Source: Candidatus Stoquefichus massiliensis AP9 (GTDB lineage Bacteria > Bacillota_I > Bacilli_A > Erysipelotrichales > Coprobacillaceae). From it: DNA of 33,623 nt. The notes under the pieces are model-generated. The model saw nothing but the letters and a program-made list of their open reading frames with translations. It had not been told where the DNA came from and did not search any database. A program made the translations under genes and the position numbers. The stretch is from NCBI RefSeq assembly GCF_000455285.1, contig NZ_HG005288.1:113147-146769 (forward strand). Reading direction: 5' to 3'. Positions 15,357 through 23,551 of the stretch are shown here, one piece after another (positions within the stretch are counted from its first letter, which is position 1; every line of letters starts with the position of its first letter).

Positions 15357-16259
15357 TTATATATATAGTTTCATAATTTTCTTAATCTCATCCTTAAGCT
15401 TCTCTCTTAACTCAATTGGTTCAATAATTTCTACCCCACTTCCAAAAGATAATACAAAAGATAAAAGCCACTGATGCTCAGGGACTTGTGTCCTCACAAT
15501 ATAACAGTCTTCTTTCTCTTCAATATCTTTATATTCAAATTCATCATAAACAAAACTACCTAAGTATTTTTGAAACCTAAATACAACACCAATCATACAT
15601 GTTTCTTCATGATATGCTCGTATTGGGGGCTGTTCTTCCAATATATTGATATCAAAGAAATTTTCTTTGATATCAATATGATGCATCCGTGTGAGTTTAT
15701 AAGTACGATAAACAGAACGACTCTTTTCATAAGCTTGTAAATACCAAGCATTTCCTTTAAAAAATATCTTTAATGGAAATACAGTTCGATGACTTGGTTC
15801 CCCATGTATATTGATATAATCAAAAGAAATAATCTGATGTTTTAAAATGACTTCTTTCATTTGATGGAACTTATCATTCATTTCACTATCCTGATGCCAT
15901 GAAGTAAAATCAACCTCAATCCAATCTTGACTGTTTTTTTGAAAGATATTTTGCATACGTCCTAATAAATCTTGATATTCATTAATATGCAATGATGATA
16001 GCCCCTGCAATGCAGATAATATTTGCTCTTGTTCTTGATGATTTAATAATGTTTTATCCAAAACAAAATGTGAATCAATAGAAACTCCACCACCTACTCC
16101 TTGTGATGTTTGAATAGGAATACCTGCAACCAATAAACGATCTAAATCACGATAAATTGTTCTTACCGAAACTTCAAAACGTTCTGCTAACTGTTGAGCC
16201 GTTGTCTGCTTTACATCTATTAAATAATATAGAATTTCAAATAGTCTTCCTGATGCCAT
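15357..16259 (-). CDS. YafY-type HTH/WYL transcriptional regulator
   Basis: A 300-residue regulator with an N-terminal HTH_11 winged helix (residues 1-60, QQLAERFEVSVRTIYRDLDRL) and a WYL domain (about 135-220, including WYLQAYEKSRSVYRTYKLTRM), followed by a WCX-like C-terminal part. WYL domains bind ligands such as nucleotides or nucleic acid ends and switch the HTH. It lies just upstream of the YoaP-type and GyrI-like genes in the same direction, a common arrangement in Firmicutes, so it likely regulates them. AGGTGG precedes its ATG. Confidence 0.9.
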   Translation of the reverse strand: MASGRLFEILYYLIDVKQTTAQQLAERFEVSVRTIYRDLDRLLVAGIPIQTSQGVGGGVSIDSHFVLDKTLLNHQEQEQILSALQGLSSLHINEYQDLLGRMQNIFQKNSQDWIEVDFTSWHQDSEMNDKFHQMKEVILKHQIISFDYINIHGEPSHRTVFPLKIFFKGNAWYLQAYEKSRSVYRTYKLTRMHHIDIKENFFDINILEEQPPIRAYHEETCMIGVVFRFQKYLGSFVYDEFEYKDIEEKEDCYIVRTQVPEHQWLLSFVLSFGSGVEIIEPIELREKLKDEIKKIMKLYI

Positions 16260-16286
16260 TATTCCACCTGCTTTCTTATAAAGGGA

Positions 16287-16313
16287 AAACTTGATAGTTA
16301 TCCTATCAAGTTT
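16287..16313 (-). terminator. Terminator of the lipoprotein gene
   Basis: An 11-bp perfect inverted repeat (16287-16297 and 16303-16313) overlapping the stop codon, with a T-containing tract following on the minus strand. Confidence 0.7.
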
Positions 16314-17181
16314 AAAGATTCTCTAAAGTTGCTGTATCAGTATTGAGTTCTACTAAAAATTGATCATACCATTTTTTAACATTCATAAATTCTCTATATT
16401 GCGTTTGTGATGGTTTCCCTTGCAAAACAGTATTATCTTGATAACGATAACTTATCATCACTTGATCATCTTTGATATAACCAACTGATCCTAATGTCGC
16501 ATTATACATATATCCAGTTTTTAATCCACCATCTAAATTCATTTTCTTGTCAACAATCATGCAGCTATTCACACTAATCACAACAGTATAAGGTTCTTTA
16601 TCAGATAAAATAAGTATTCTACCACTATCTTCTTTTTGATATTCATACCCTTTCTTTTTCATTCTTAAAATTAATTCATCAGCTTCTTTCTGTACCTGAG
16701 ATATTAATTGAGAACGTACTTTTTCATTGAAATATGTGATCATCCAATTCCCTATATCTTCGTTTGTTAATGATAAATCATTAATCTTTTTTTGATATGT
16801 TTCATAAGCTTCTAATCTCCCCTGATCCTGAAATTCCTTAATATCATTTTGGTCAATTTGAAAGGTTCCTTTATCATAAATCATATAAATAAACTCACCA
16901 GTTTTATCTTTATCTGGATAAATCTGAATTGATTTAATTTGTGATATTTGTAAACTATGTTGAGCAAAATATTTCTTTGGATTATCTTCTTTAAAGATAA
17001 CGGAAATATACATATTATCAAATTGGCAATTCCAAAAAAGCCCTAATTCATCAAACCCTTCTGAAAAACGTGTATTTTCAATAACACTTGCTGGATCATC
17101 AGTGACTTTAGATTTTGATTCACATCCCATTAGATTTAAAGAAAATATGATTGTCAATAAAATCAAGACTAACTTTCTCAT
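16312..17181 (-). CDS. Lipoprotein of unknown function
   Basis: A 289-residue protein with a lipoprotein signal peptide: basic start, hydrophobic core and lipobox LMGC with Cys20. The mature part is polar and mixed alpha/beta, with YGYEYQ-like and GGLKTGYMYNATLGSVGYIK stretches but no domain I recognise. It should be anchored to the outer face of the membrane. It is divergent from the L,D-transpeptidase gene across a 257-base region (to the chosen start of that gene) full of short repeats, so the two may share control; a cell-envelope role is inferred from this and from the signal only. Confidence 0.75.
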   Translation of the reverse strand: MRKLVLILLTIIFSLNLMGCESKSKVTDDPASVIENTRFSEGFDELGLFWNCQFDNMYISVIFKEDNPKKYFAQHSLQISQIKSIQIYPDKDKTGEFIYMIYDKGTFQIDQNDIKEFQDQGRLEAYETYQKKINDLSLTNEDIGNWMITYFNEKVRSQLISQVQKEADELILRMKKKGYEYQKEDSGRILILSDKEPYTVVISVNSCMIVDKKMNLDGGLKTGYMYNATLGSVGYIKDDQVMISYRYQDNTVLQGKPSQTQYREFMNVKKWYDQFLVELNTDTATLENL

Positions 17182-17273
17182 ATATTATCCCTCAACTTTC
17201 TCTATTTATATTATGTCATGAATAACCTTTCTATACAAATCATTTTCATTCTTTATCAAAAACTCTTATCTCT

Positions 17274-17291
17274 CATTTATGTGCATAAATG
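17274..17291. promoter_or_regulatory. Palindrome in divergent intergenic region
   Basis: Perfect inverted repeat CATTTATG-TG-CATAAATG between the lipoprotein and transpeptidase genes. A 12-base direct repeat (CATTTTCATTCT) flanks it at about 17241 and 17299. Size and position suit a regulator binding site. Confidence 0.4.
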
Positions 17292-17373
17292 ACAATACAT
17301 TTTCATTCTCTACAAATTACAAAATGAAAATATGTAAAATCATCAAGGAACCTTTTGCTTCCTTATGATAGCC

Positions 17374-17402
17374 TTGACTTTTCATAATAAACTACCTATA
17401 CT
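17374..17402 (+). promoter_or_regulatory. Promoter of the L,D-transpeptidase gene
   Basis: TTGACT (17374-17379), 17-bp spacer, TATACT (17397-17402). The predicted transcript start near 17409 leaves about 30 bases of leader before the ATG at 17439 and is too close for the ATG at 17415. A small hairpin (17345-17364) lies just upstream. Confidence 0.7.
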
Positions 17403-17438
17403 TCAAAGTAAATAATGTCAAATAAGGGGATGACAAAC

Positions 17439-18905
17439 ATGACAGAAGATGAAAATCAAACACAAGTGAATCAATCACAAAAAAAAATAAAGCATCGTAT
17501 TCGTTTAAAGAAAATTTATTATAAACCTGTTATTATTGGTATTATCTTAATCATTGTAGGAGGGTATGCTTTGGGATGTTATTACTATCATGATAAGTTT
17601 ATGCCACAAACAACACTTAATGATATACAAGTTGCTGGTTTATCAGCTAATAAGGCAAGTCAATTATTAGAGGATAAGATTAAAAATCAGAAGTTAACCT
17701 TGACTTTCATTGACGGGGAAAAAGAAATCATTCAACAAGAAGATTGTGGTATTATTTTTAATCAAGATAATGATGTTTCACAAGCGTTAAAGAAACAGAA
17801 TTCATGGTTATGGTTTACTCATTTCTTTACTAAGACAAATATTGAAATTGAAAATGTTTTTACTGTTAATGAAGAGCAATTAAAAAATCATTTGAATACT
17901 TTGAAACATTTGCATGATCAACAGGAAAAACCTATTGATGCAAAAGTAGAATATAAAGATAAACAATTTTCTATTATAAAAGAATCTTATGGTACACAAA
18001 TTAATGAAGAGAATCTTATCAAAGGAATTTTAGAGGCTTTTCGTGAACAAAAAACAGAAATCAATGTGAAAGATATCTATGGATATGTAGAGCCTAAGAT
18101 AACTGCTGATGATGATAAACTCAAAGAACTTCTTGAGATTGCCCAAAAGTATTGTCAAGCATCTATTACTTATCAAACAACAAGTGGAGATATAGTTTTA
18201 GATGGTAATACACTCATGAGTTGGTTATCTATTGATGAAAGTGGTCACTATTATTATAGTGAAGATGAATTTAAAAAACAAGCAACTGATTTTGTTAAAG
18301 AACTTGCAACCAAGATTAATATTATTGGAAAAGCAAAAACATTTACAGGCGCTAATGGTAAGAAAACTGTAAGTGGTGGTAATTATGGATATAAATTAAA
18401 TCAGGAAAAAGAAATCAATGGTTTATTAGCAGATATCAAGGCGAATAAACATGAGACTAGAAAACCTGTTGTGACTGGAATTCAGTCTTCGTATGAGAAT
18501 GGTGGATTAGGAAAGACATTTGTTGAAATTGATATGACGAAACAACATATGTGGTTTATTAAAAATGGGAAGGTTGTTTTAGAATCTGATGTTGTCACAG
18601 GATTGCCTAGTGATCCAAACAAGAAAACGCCTGGAGGAACATATTACATTTATTTTATGCAGAGAAATCGTGTGTTAAGAGGAGAAATTCAAGCAAACGG
18701 GAAACCTGAATATGAAACACCTGTTGCCTATTGGATGGCATTTAATGGTGGAATTGGTCTTCATGATGCGACTTGGCAATCTCGATTTGGTGGCAATATA
18801 TATTTTACCAAGGGATCTCATGGCTGTGTCAATCTTCCTTTAAATATTGCTGCTGCACTTTATGATATGGTCAAAGTAAATATTCCAGTTGTTTGTTATT
18901 ACTAA
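17439..18905 (+). CDS. Membrane-anchored L,D-transpeptidase (YkuD domain)
   Basis: A 488-residue cell-wall enzyme. A basic cytoplasmic tail precedes one transmembrane helix near residues 32-50. The extracellular part begins with PG-binding-4-like repeats (NDIQVAGLSANKA and related folds) and ends in a YkuD domain with the active site SHGCVNLP; catalytic Cys463 and His461 are 27-30 residues from the end. Such enzymes make 3-3 peptidoglycan cross-links or attach proteins, independent of classical penicillin-binding proteins. The start at 17439 follows AAGGGG by suitable spacing; the upstream ATG lacks a ribosome binding site. It is transcribed alone and ends at a composite terminator. Confidence 0.92.
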   Translation: MTEDENQTQVNQSQKKIKHRIRLKKIYYKPVIIGIILIIVGGYALGCYYYHDKFMPQTTLNDIQVAGLSANKASQLLEDKIKNQKLTLTFIDGEKEIIQQEDCGIIFNQDNDVSQALKKQNSWLWFTHFFTKTNIEIENVFTVNEEQLKNHLNTLKHLHDQQEKPIDAKVEYKDKQFSIIKESYGTQINEENLIKGILEAFREQKTEINVKDIYGYVEPKITADDDKLKELLEIAQKYCQASITYQTTSGDIVLDGNTLMSWLSIDESGHYYYSEDEFKKQATDFVKELATKINIIGKAKTFTGANGKKTVSGGNYGYKLNQEKEINGLLADIKANKHETRKPVVTGIQSSYENGGLGKTFVEIDMTKQHMWFIKNGKVVLESDVVTGLPSDPNKKTPGGTYYIYFMQRNRVLRGEIQANGKPEYETPVAYWMAFNGGIGLHDATWQSRFGGNIYFTKGSHGCVNLPLNIAAALYDMVKVNIPVVCYY

Positions 18906-18913
18906 ACAAAAGA

Positions 18914-18967
18914 AAAGGAACTGCATCCTTTCAATAGTGAAAACTATTGAATCGTTACAGTTCCTTT
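18914..18967. terminator. Composite bidirectional terminator
   Basis: An outer 10-bp inverted repeat (18914-18923 and 18958-18967) encloses a second perfect 8-bp hairpin (18930-18937 and 18944-18951). It lies between the convergent transpeptidase and membrane-protein genes and touches the stop codon of the latter. Confidence 0.75.
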
Positions 18968-19586
18968 ATATATTAAATTCGTTTTCAAACATCTTTTTAC
19001 TCACTATATATCCTATCACTAATATTACAAATGAAACATCAAATGGACTTTTTGCTCCAATGACAGCAACAAATAATGCAACAATCAAAGTACAGGCAAT
19101 CATAATGATTGGCTTTTTTGTCATTTGAAATCTTTGTATCAGTTTATATTCATTCATTATATTATGTAACGCAATATAGAATGCAACAATGGAAACAAGC
19201 ATGTCAATTGAAAAATGAATAAGATAATGTCCAGTTATTAACTCTTTAATAAATAACAAAACTATATAACTACACATTGTCTGCCATAATCCTGAAATAG
19301 TAAACTTATCTATGGATTGTTTTTTGATCATTTGCAATTGTTCTTTCATATTGATTGATTTTTCAATCTGAGAAACATAATTTTTCATACCCTTTGATAT
19401 CACAATAGGTTTTTGAGATTGATTCATCTGATCTAAAATAGCTGATAAAATAATATTTGATTTAACAATATCTTTTTGATGCTGAAAAACATATTTTTGA
19501 AGATCATGAAACAATTCAAAATTAATCTCATTTAATTCTTTAACTTTTAACTGATTTTCATCAAAAAGTTGATCTTGTTTTTTCAT
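18966..19586 (-). CDS. Four-helix membrane protein of unknown function
   Basis: A 206-residue protein with a polar helical N-terminal ~90 residues followed by about four membrane segments (roughly 98-118, 125-143, 160-176 and 182-198). The pattern weakly recalls DUF1129/HAAS-type proteins, in which a soluble helical hairpin precedes membrane helices, but I cannot assign it. Its ATG overlaps the stop of the M18 aminopeptidase gene by one base (TAATG), so it is translated by coupling with that gene. No function is evident from the peptidase context. Confidence 0.7.
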   Translation of the reverse strand: MKKQDQLFDENQLKVKELNEINFELFHDLQKYVFQHQKDIVKSNIILSAILDQMNQSQKPIVISKGMKNYVSQIEKSINMKEQLQMIKKQSIDKFTISGLWQTMCSYIVLLFIKELITGHYLIHFSIDMLVSIVAFYIALHNIMNEYKLIQRFQMTKKPIIMIACTLIVALFVAVIGAKSPFDVSFVILVIGYIVSKKMFENEFNI

Positions 19587-20905
19587 TACTTTGTAACCTT
19601 TAATATATGAGCATCTGTTTCTTCTATATGACTATTAAAGAATTCTTCCATAACTTGAATCATATAATATGTATCTTTAATTCCAGCTGTTTCATAACAA
19701 GAATGCATAGCTAACTGTGGCAATCCAATATCAACACTATTCATAGAAACTTGTGCCATAGCAATATTTCCTAAAGTACTTCCTCCAACAACATCAGAAC
19801 GATTTGCAAAGAATTGCACAGGAACACCAGCTTTTTCACATAATCCCTTAAAAACAGCCACACTCACACCATCACTTGTATACTTTTGTCCAGCATGAGC
19901 TTTTACAACAACGCCTTCATTCATATAAACACAATTGTTGACATCTGTTTTTTCTGGATGATTAGGATGAACAGCATGAGCATTATCAGCACTTAACATA
20001 AAACTAGATGCTAATGCACGATAATAATCTTCTTCATCTTTTCCTAATGCATGATTGACACGATGTAATACATCATATAAGAAAGTTGATCCCGCACCCT
20101 GCTTTGTTCCTGAACCAACTTCTTCATTATCAAAACATGCAAAAACATTGATAGATTGATCATTCGATCCTCTAAGAAACCCTTGTAAAGATGTAAATGC
20201 ACATTGTAAATCATCTAATTGAGGAGATGAAATAAATTCTTCATGAGCACCCCATACAGAAGGAGCCATTCTATTGTAAAGATATAAATCCTCACTGCAA
20301 ATATCTGCAACATTCACACCAAGTTCTGATGCAATTAATTTTTTTAAATCTCCAGGTTTTGTTTGTGTAGCTCCAAACAATGGCAATAGATCCACTTGCT
20401 TATTATAAGCATATCCGTCATTGACAGTACGATTCATATGAATAGCAACATTCGGAATTAAAACCAAATCACGATCAATCTTTAATAAATGTGTGATATA
20501 GTTTTCTCCATCTTTTACTAATACTCTACCAGCAATTGAAAGTGGTCTATCAAACCATGTAGAACAGATCATTCCACCATAGCCTTCTGTATTTAATTGA
20601 GTATACTTACTCTTGACTTCTATTTCAGCATTTTCTTTTAATTTAAATGTTGGTGAATCACTATGTGAAGCAGCTACATTAAAACTATACTTTTCAAGTT
20701 GGCTACCTAAATTTAAGGCTATTAAACTTGAATTATTTCTTGTTACAAAATAACGTTGACCAGGTTGAATGTGCCATTTTTGCCCTTCTAGTAATTCCTG
20801 ATATCCATTTTCCTTTAAAATTGTTTTCATTTGGTCTACAGCATGAAATGCAGTAGGACTTTTTTGAATAAAAGAAAGTAATTCCTTAGACATTTCTTTA
20901 TACAT
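19586..20905 (-). CDS. M18 family aminopeptidase
   Basis: A 439-residue cytosolic zinc aminopeptidase of the M18 group, which removes acidic or other N-terminal residues from peptides and normally forms large dodecameric particles. Metal-binding and catalytic regions are visible: SHSDSPTFKLKENAEIEV (first histidine and aspartate), CFDNEEVGSGTKQGAGSTFL (glutamates) and SADNAHAVHPNHPEKTD, with a final histidine in LAMHSCYETAG. GGAGG precedes the first ATG. It is followed by the coupled membrane-protein gene and preceded, past a hairpin, by an amino acid permease gene in the same direction, consistent with use of peptides and amino acids. Confidence 0.94.
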   Translation of the reverse strand: MYKEMSKELLSFIQKSPTAFHAVDQMKTILKENGYQELLEGQKWHIQPGQRYFVTRNNSSLIALNLGSQLEKYSFNVAASHSDSPTFKLKENAEIEVKSKYTQLNTEGYGGMICSTWFDRPLSIAGRVLVKDGENYITHLLKIDRDLVLIPNVAIHMNRTVNDGYAYNKQVDLLPLFGATQTKPGDLKKLIASELGVNVADICSEDLYLYNRMAPSVWGAHEEFISSPQLDDLQCAFTSLQGFLRGSNDQSINVFACFDNEEVGSGTKQGAGSTFLYDVLHRVNHALGKDEEDYYRALASSFMLSADNAHAVHPNHPEKTDVNNCVYMNEGVVVKAHAGQKYTSDGVSVAVFKGLCEKAGVPVQFFANRSDVVGGSTLGNIAMAQVSMNSVDIGLPQLAMHSCYETAGIKDTYYMIQVMEEFFNSHIEETDAHILKVTK

Positions 20906-20936
20906 ACACTTATACCTCCATATTTGCGTATATTAT

Positions 20937-20970
20937 AACATATCCTTTTGTTAAACCAAAAGGATATGTT
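20937..20970 (-). terminator. Long perfect hairpin between permease and M18 genes
   Basis: A 14-bp perfect stem (20937-20950 and 20957-20970) with a 6-nt loop. It should terminate the permease transcript, though the following tract is T-poor. The end of the stem abuts TATAAT preceded by TGT on the minus strand, a likely extended -10 for the M18 gene, so hairpin and promoter overlap. Confidence 0.65.
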
Positions 20971-20976
20971 GAGATA

Positions 20977-22407
20977 TTATTCACTTATAGTATTGACTTT
21001 TTCACGTTTTTTTATAGCAGGCATAATTAAACCTAAAACAACTAATACAATTGGTGTCACAATATTTAAAGCAGTTGTAAACATATCGCCTTCTTTATAC
21101 ATACCAAATAAACAGCATGCAGCAGTCACAACAAAGCACCAAACACCTGCAGTCATTGCAAACCCTTGATTTTTAACAAATTTATATTCAGGATTAAATT
21201 TGTCTTTTGCTTTACGTAAGGCAATATAAGCAACAAATACCCATAAATAACGTAATGGCATTGTCACTGAATTTAATTTTGTTAATTGTGTTAAAACACC
21301 ATCAGCACTAGGTACTAATGCCTGAATTAAGATAATAGCACCTGATAAAGCAACAACCATCCAAATACCATTAATGTAAGCACCATATTTATTCTTCTTT
21401 AATAATTTCGTAGGGATATATTGACGAGCATTTTCATTATCCAATAGCATACGAAGTGGTGCATCAATAGAAATAACTAATGTAGAGAATTGACCAATAG
21501 CATTACATGCAGCATAAATCATCATTAATACATTACCCATACCATAATAATTACCAAGTTTTTGGAAAGCCCAATAAGCCCCATTAGCATTATATGCATC
21601 AAAGTTAGCTGCAATATCTGCAGGATCAAACATCATACCCATTGCTATTGTACCTAAAATAGCACAAACCATAACCATAATTGCTAAAGTAATCATACCT
21701 TTAGGAAATCCTTTAGATGGATCTTTCACCTTATTAACATAAGGTGAAATTTTTTCACATCCTCCAACAGCAAATACTAAAATAGACAATGATGTGAAAT
21801 ATCCCATATTGAATTGTGGAATTAAATTTTTCCAGCTAAAATCCATATGTAAATATCCACCATTTGGATTAATTGCTGGTGCAGCAAACATCATTAAAAT
21901 ATATAGAATAGACATGATGAACATACTTGTTCCTGCAATTGTTGCAAGTTTCTTTAAAGGATTTAAACCACGACTTGCAACCCAGCAGAAAAACAAAAAG
22001 ATAGCAAGTGTAGCAAATTGAATAAGTCTTGTATCAAATGTCGCAAAAGTTGTTCCATTTTGAAAAGCCATCCAACTTAAAGCCTTTAAACCACCACTTC
22101 CCTTACTCGCAATATAAGTAATGTGGCAAGCCCAATAAGTCCATCCTGCATAATATGCAAGTTTAGAACCCAACGTTTCTTGAATCCAAGAACTTACTCC
22201 ACCACCAGCAGTTTTAAAAGCTGAACCTAATTCACCGACCATTAATGCATAAGGCACAAAATACAATGCAAACATTAAAACCCAGCTAAAAATAACTTGA
22301 ATACCGTTAAAGTATATAAACCCATTCACAACATTTCCAAAACCCCAGACAGTTGAAAATGCCATAAATGCAAGGTTATACCAAACGATTTTTTTTGAAT
22401 CTGACAC
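20977..22407 (-). CDS. APC superfamily amino acid permease
   Basis: A 476-residue secondary transporter with about twelve membrane segments over its whole length. The first segment FSTVWGFGNVVNGF holds the helix-breaking glycine motif of the APC superfamily, and AGGGVSSWIQE follows as in glutamate/GABA antiporter-like members. Substrate is not readable; an amino acid or amine exchanger is likely. Translation starts with GTG at 22405-22407, 8 nt after AGGAGG; no upstream ATG fits. A palindrome in the transcript leader and an extended -10 promoter precede it. The downstream aminopeptidase suggests a role in peptide and amino acid nutrition. Confidence 0.9.
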   Translation of the reverse strand: MSDSKKIVWYNLAFMAFSTVWGFGNVVNGFIYFNGIQVIFSWVLMFALYFVPYALMVGELGSAFKTAGGGVSSWIQETLGSKLAYYAGWTYWACHITYIASKGSGGLKALSWMAFQNGTTFATFDTRLIQFATLAIFLFFCWVASRGLNPLKKLATIAGTSMFIMSILYILMMFAAPAINPNGGYLHMDFSWKNLIPQFNMGYFTSLSILVFAVGGCEKISPYVNKVKDPSKGFPKGMITLAIMVMVCAILGTIAMGMMFDPADIAANFDAYNANGAYWAFQKLGNYYGMGNVLMMIYAACNAIGQFSTLVISIDAPLRMLLDNENARQYIPTKLLKKNKYGAYINGIWMVVALSGAIILIQALVPSADGVLTQLTKLNSVTMPLRYLWVFVAYIALRKAKDKFNPEYKFVKNQGFAMTAGVWCFVVTAACCLFGMYKEGDMFTTALNIVTPIVLVVLGLIMPAIKKREKVNTISE

Positions 22408-22467
22408 TCTTATAACCTCCTTCTATTTAAAAAACTATTTATGAACCATCACAAGATACGTAATAAA

Positions 22468-22483
22468 TTGTACAGTTGTACAA
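22468..22483. promoter_or_regulatory. Operator-like palindrome in permease leader
   Basis: TTGTACA-GT-TGTACAA, perfect 7-bp arms, located 26 to 41 bases downstream of a minus-strand TGTTATAAT extended -10 (22509-22514) and 60 bases before the permease start. A repressor bound here could block elongation. Confidence 0.45.
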
Positions 22484-22575
22484 ACAAAATACCTTGCGAC
22501 AGTTTTCTATTATAACAAAAGTACCCTTTTTTTGCTATCATTTTATACTTTTTTATCACAATAAGAAAATCATTG

Positions 22576-22604
22576 TTGATTTTTAGAATTTTCATGTGTA
22601 GAAT
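22576..22604 (+). promoter_or_regulatory. Promoter of the plus-strand membrane-protein gene
   Basis: TTGATT (22576-22581), 17-bp spacer, TAGAAT (22599-22604), 24 bases before the start at 22629. Confidence 0.6.
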
Positions 22605-22628
22605 AAAACAAATGAAAAGGATGATCAT

Positions 22629-23549
22629 ATGAAAAAATACAATTTAATTCCCTATATACTTACATTAATTATGGTATGTCTTATGGTTGGATGTTCCCAA
22701 CTTCTCAATGAACCAGAAATTATCTTTCCAGAAATCACTGCTTTAACAATAGGTGCCTGGTTAGTTCCAAAACAAGTCTGGAAAACATCACCTATAAAAT
22801 TAGTCATTTTAATTATGATTTATGCCATTATAGGTGTCTCAATGGTCAGATATTTACATATATCATTAACTTATAAAGTTATGATTGCTTTTCTATTTTG
22901 TAATATTGGTTTAATCATTTCGAAAACAACATTTGCACCTTTAATCTCTGCCTGTATTCTTCCTATATTAATGGGAACTGAATCATGGATATATCCAATT
23001 TCTGCAACTATCATGTCAGTCATTATTGTTCTGGTACAAATTGTTCTACAAAAAAAGGAACTTTGCCATGCATATCATTATGTCCCTGTACAATTTGATT
23101 ATCAGCATGAATGTATTTTATTTATTAAGAGATTTATCGTTGTTTCTGTTCTTGGATTTCTAGCTATTCGTTTAGAGAATCGCTTACTTATTGCCCCACC
23201 GCTTATCGTTGCATTTTTTGAATTAAGTGGAAATCATAAAAAACTCAGAAGCAATGCTCCTAAGCTTTATATATTCACTGTCTTTATGGCTTTTATAAGT
23301 GCATATCTTAGATATTATTTCACAATTCAAAATCAGATTTCTATTCTATTCGTTGTTACAATAGCAACAGTTATTCTCCTTCTTTGTATTTATTATTTCC
23401 AAATCTTTTTCCCACCAATCGGCGCTATTACTATCTTACCAATGATTATTCAGTCAGAACTATTGCCTATTTATCCATTTTTAATAGCCATTGGTTTTGC
23501 TTTACTTATCATATTTGCTTTTTTAATATCATATCAGGGAAAAGAATAA
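22629..23549 (+). CDS. Polytopic membrane protein, possibly HPP/FUSC-like
   Basis: A 306-residue, highly hydrophobic protein with about nine or ten membrane segments in two halves. The halves show similar elements (FPEITALTIGAW near the start and FPPIGAITILPMI near the end), suggesting an internal duplication. A polar stretch at about 140-165 joins them. The pattern recalls HPP or FUSC-type membrane proteins, but I am not certain. The N-terminus contains LMVGC, which looks like a lipobox, yet it sits inside the first membrane segment of a multi-pass protein and is probably accidental. AAAAGGATG gives the ribosome binding site. It converges with the nuclease gene with only two bases between stops. 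Confidence 0.65.
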   Translation: MKKYNLIPYILTLIMVCLMVGCSQLLNEPEIIFPEITALTIGAWLVPKQVWKTSPIKLVILIMIYAIIGVSMVRYLHISLTYKVMIAFLFCNIGLIISKTTFAPLISACILPILMGTESWIYPISATIMSVIIVLVQIVLQKKELCHAYHYVPVQFDYQHECILFIKRFIVVSVLGFLAIRLENRLLIAPPLIVAFFELSGNHKKLRSNAPKLYIFTVFMAFISAYLRYYFTIQNQISILFVVTIATVILLLCIYYFQIFFPPIGAITILPMIIQSELLPIYPFLIAIGFALLIIFAFLISYQGKE

Positions 23550-23551
23550 AT

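Noticed and set aside
22629-22700. Lipobox-like LMVGC in the plus-strand membrane protein
   Set aside because: The protein is multi-pass and the motif is within its first membrane segment; a lipoprotein of this topology is unlikely.
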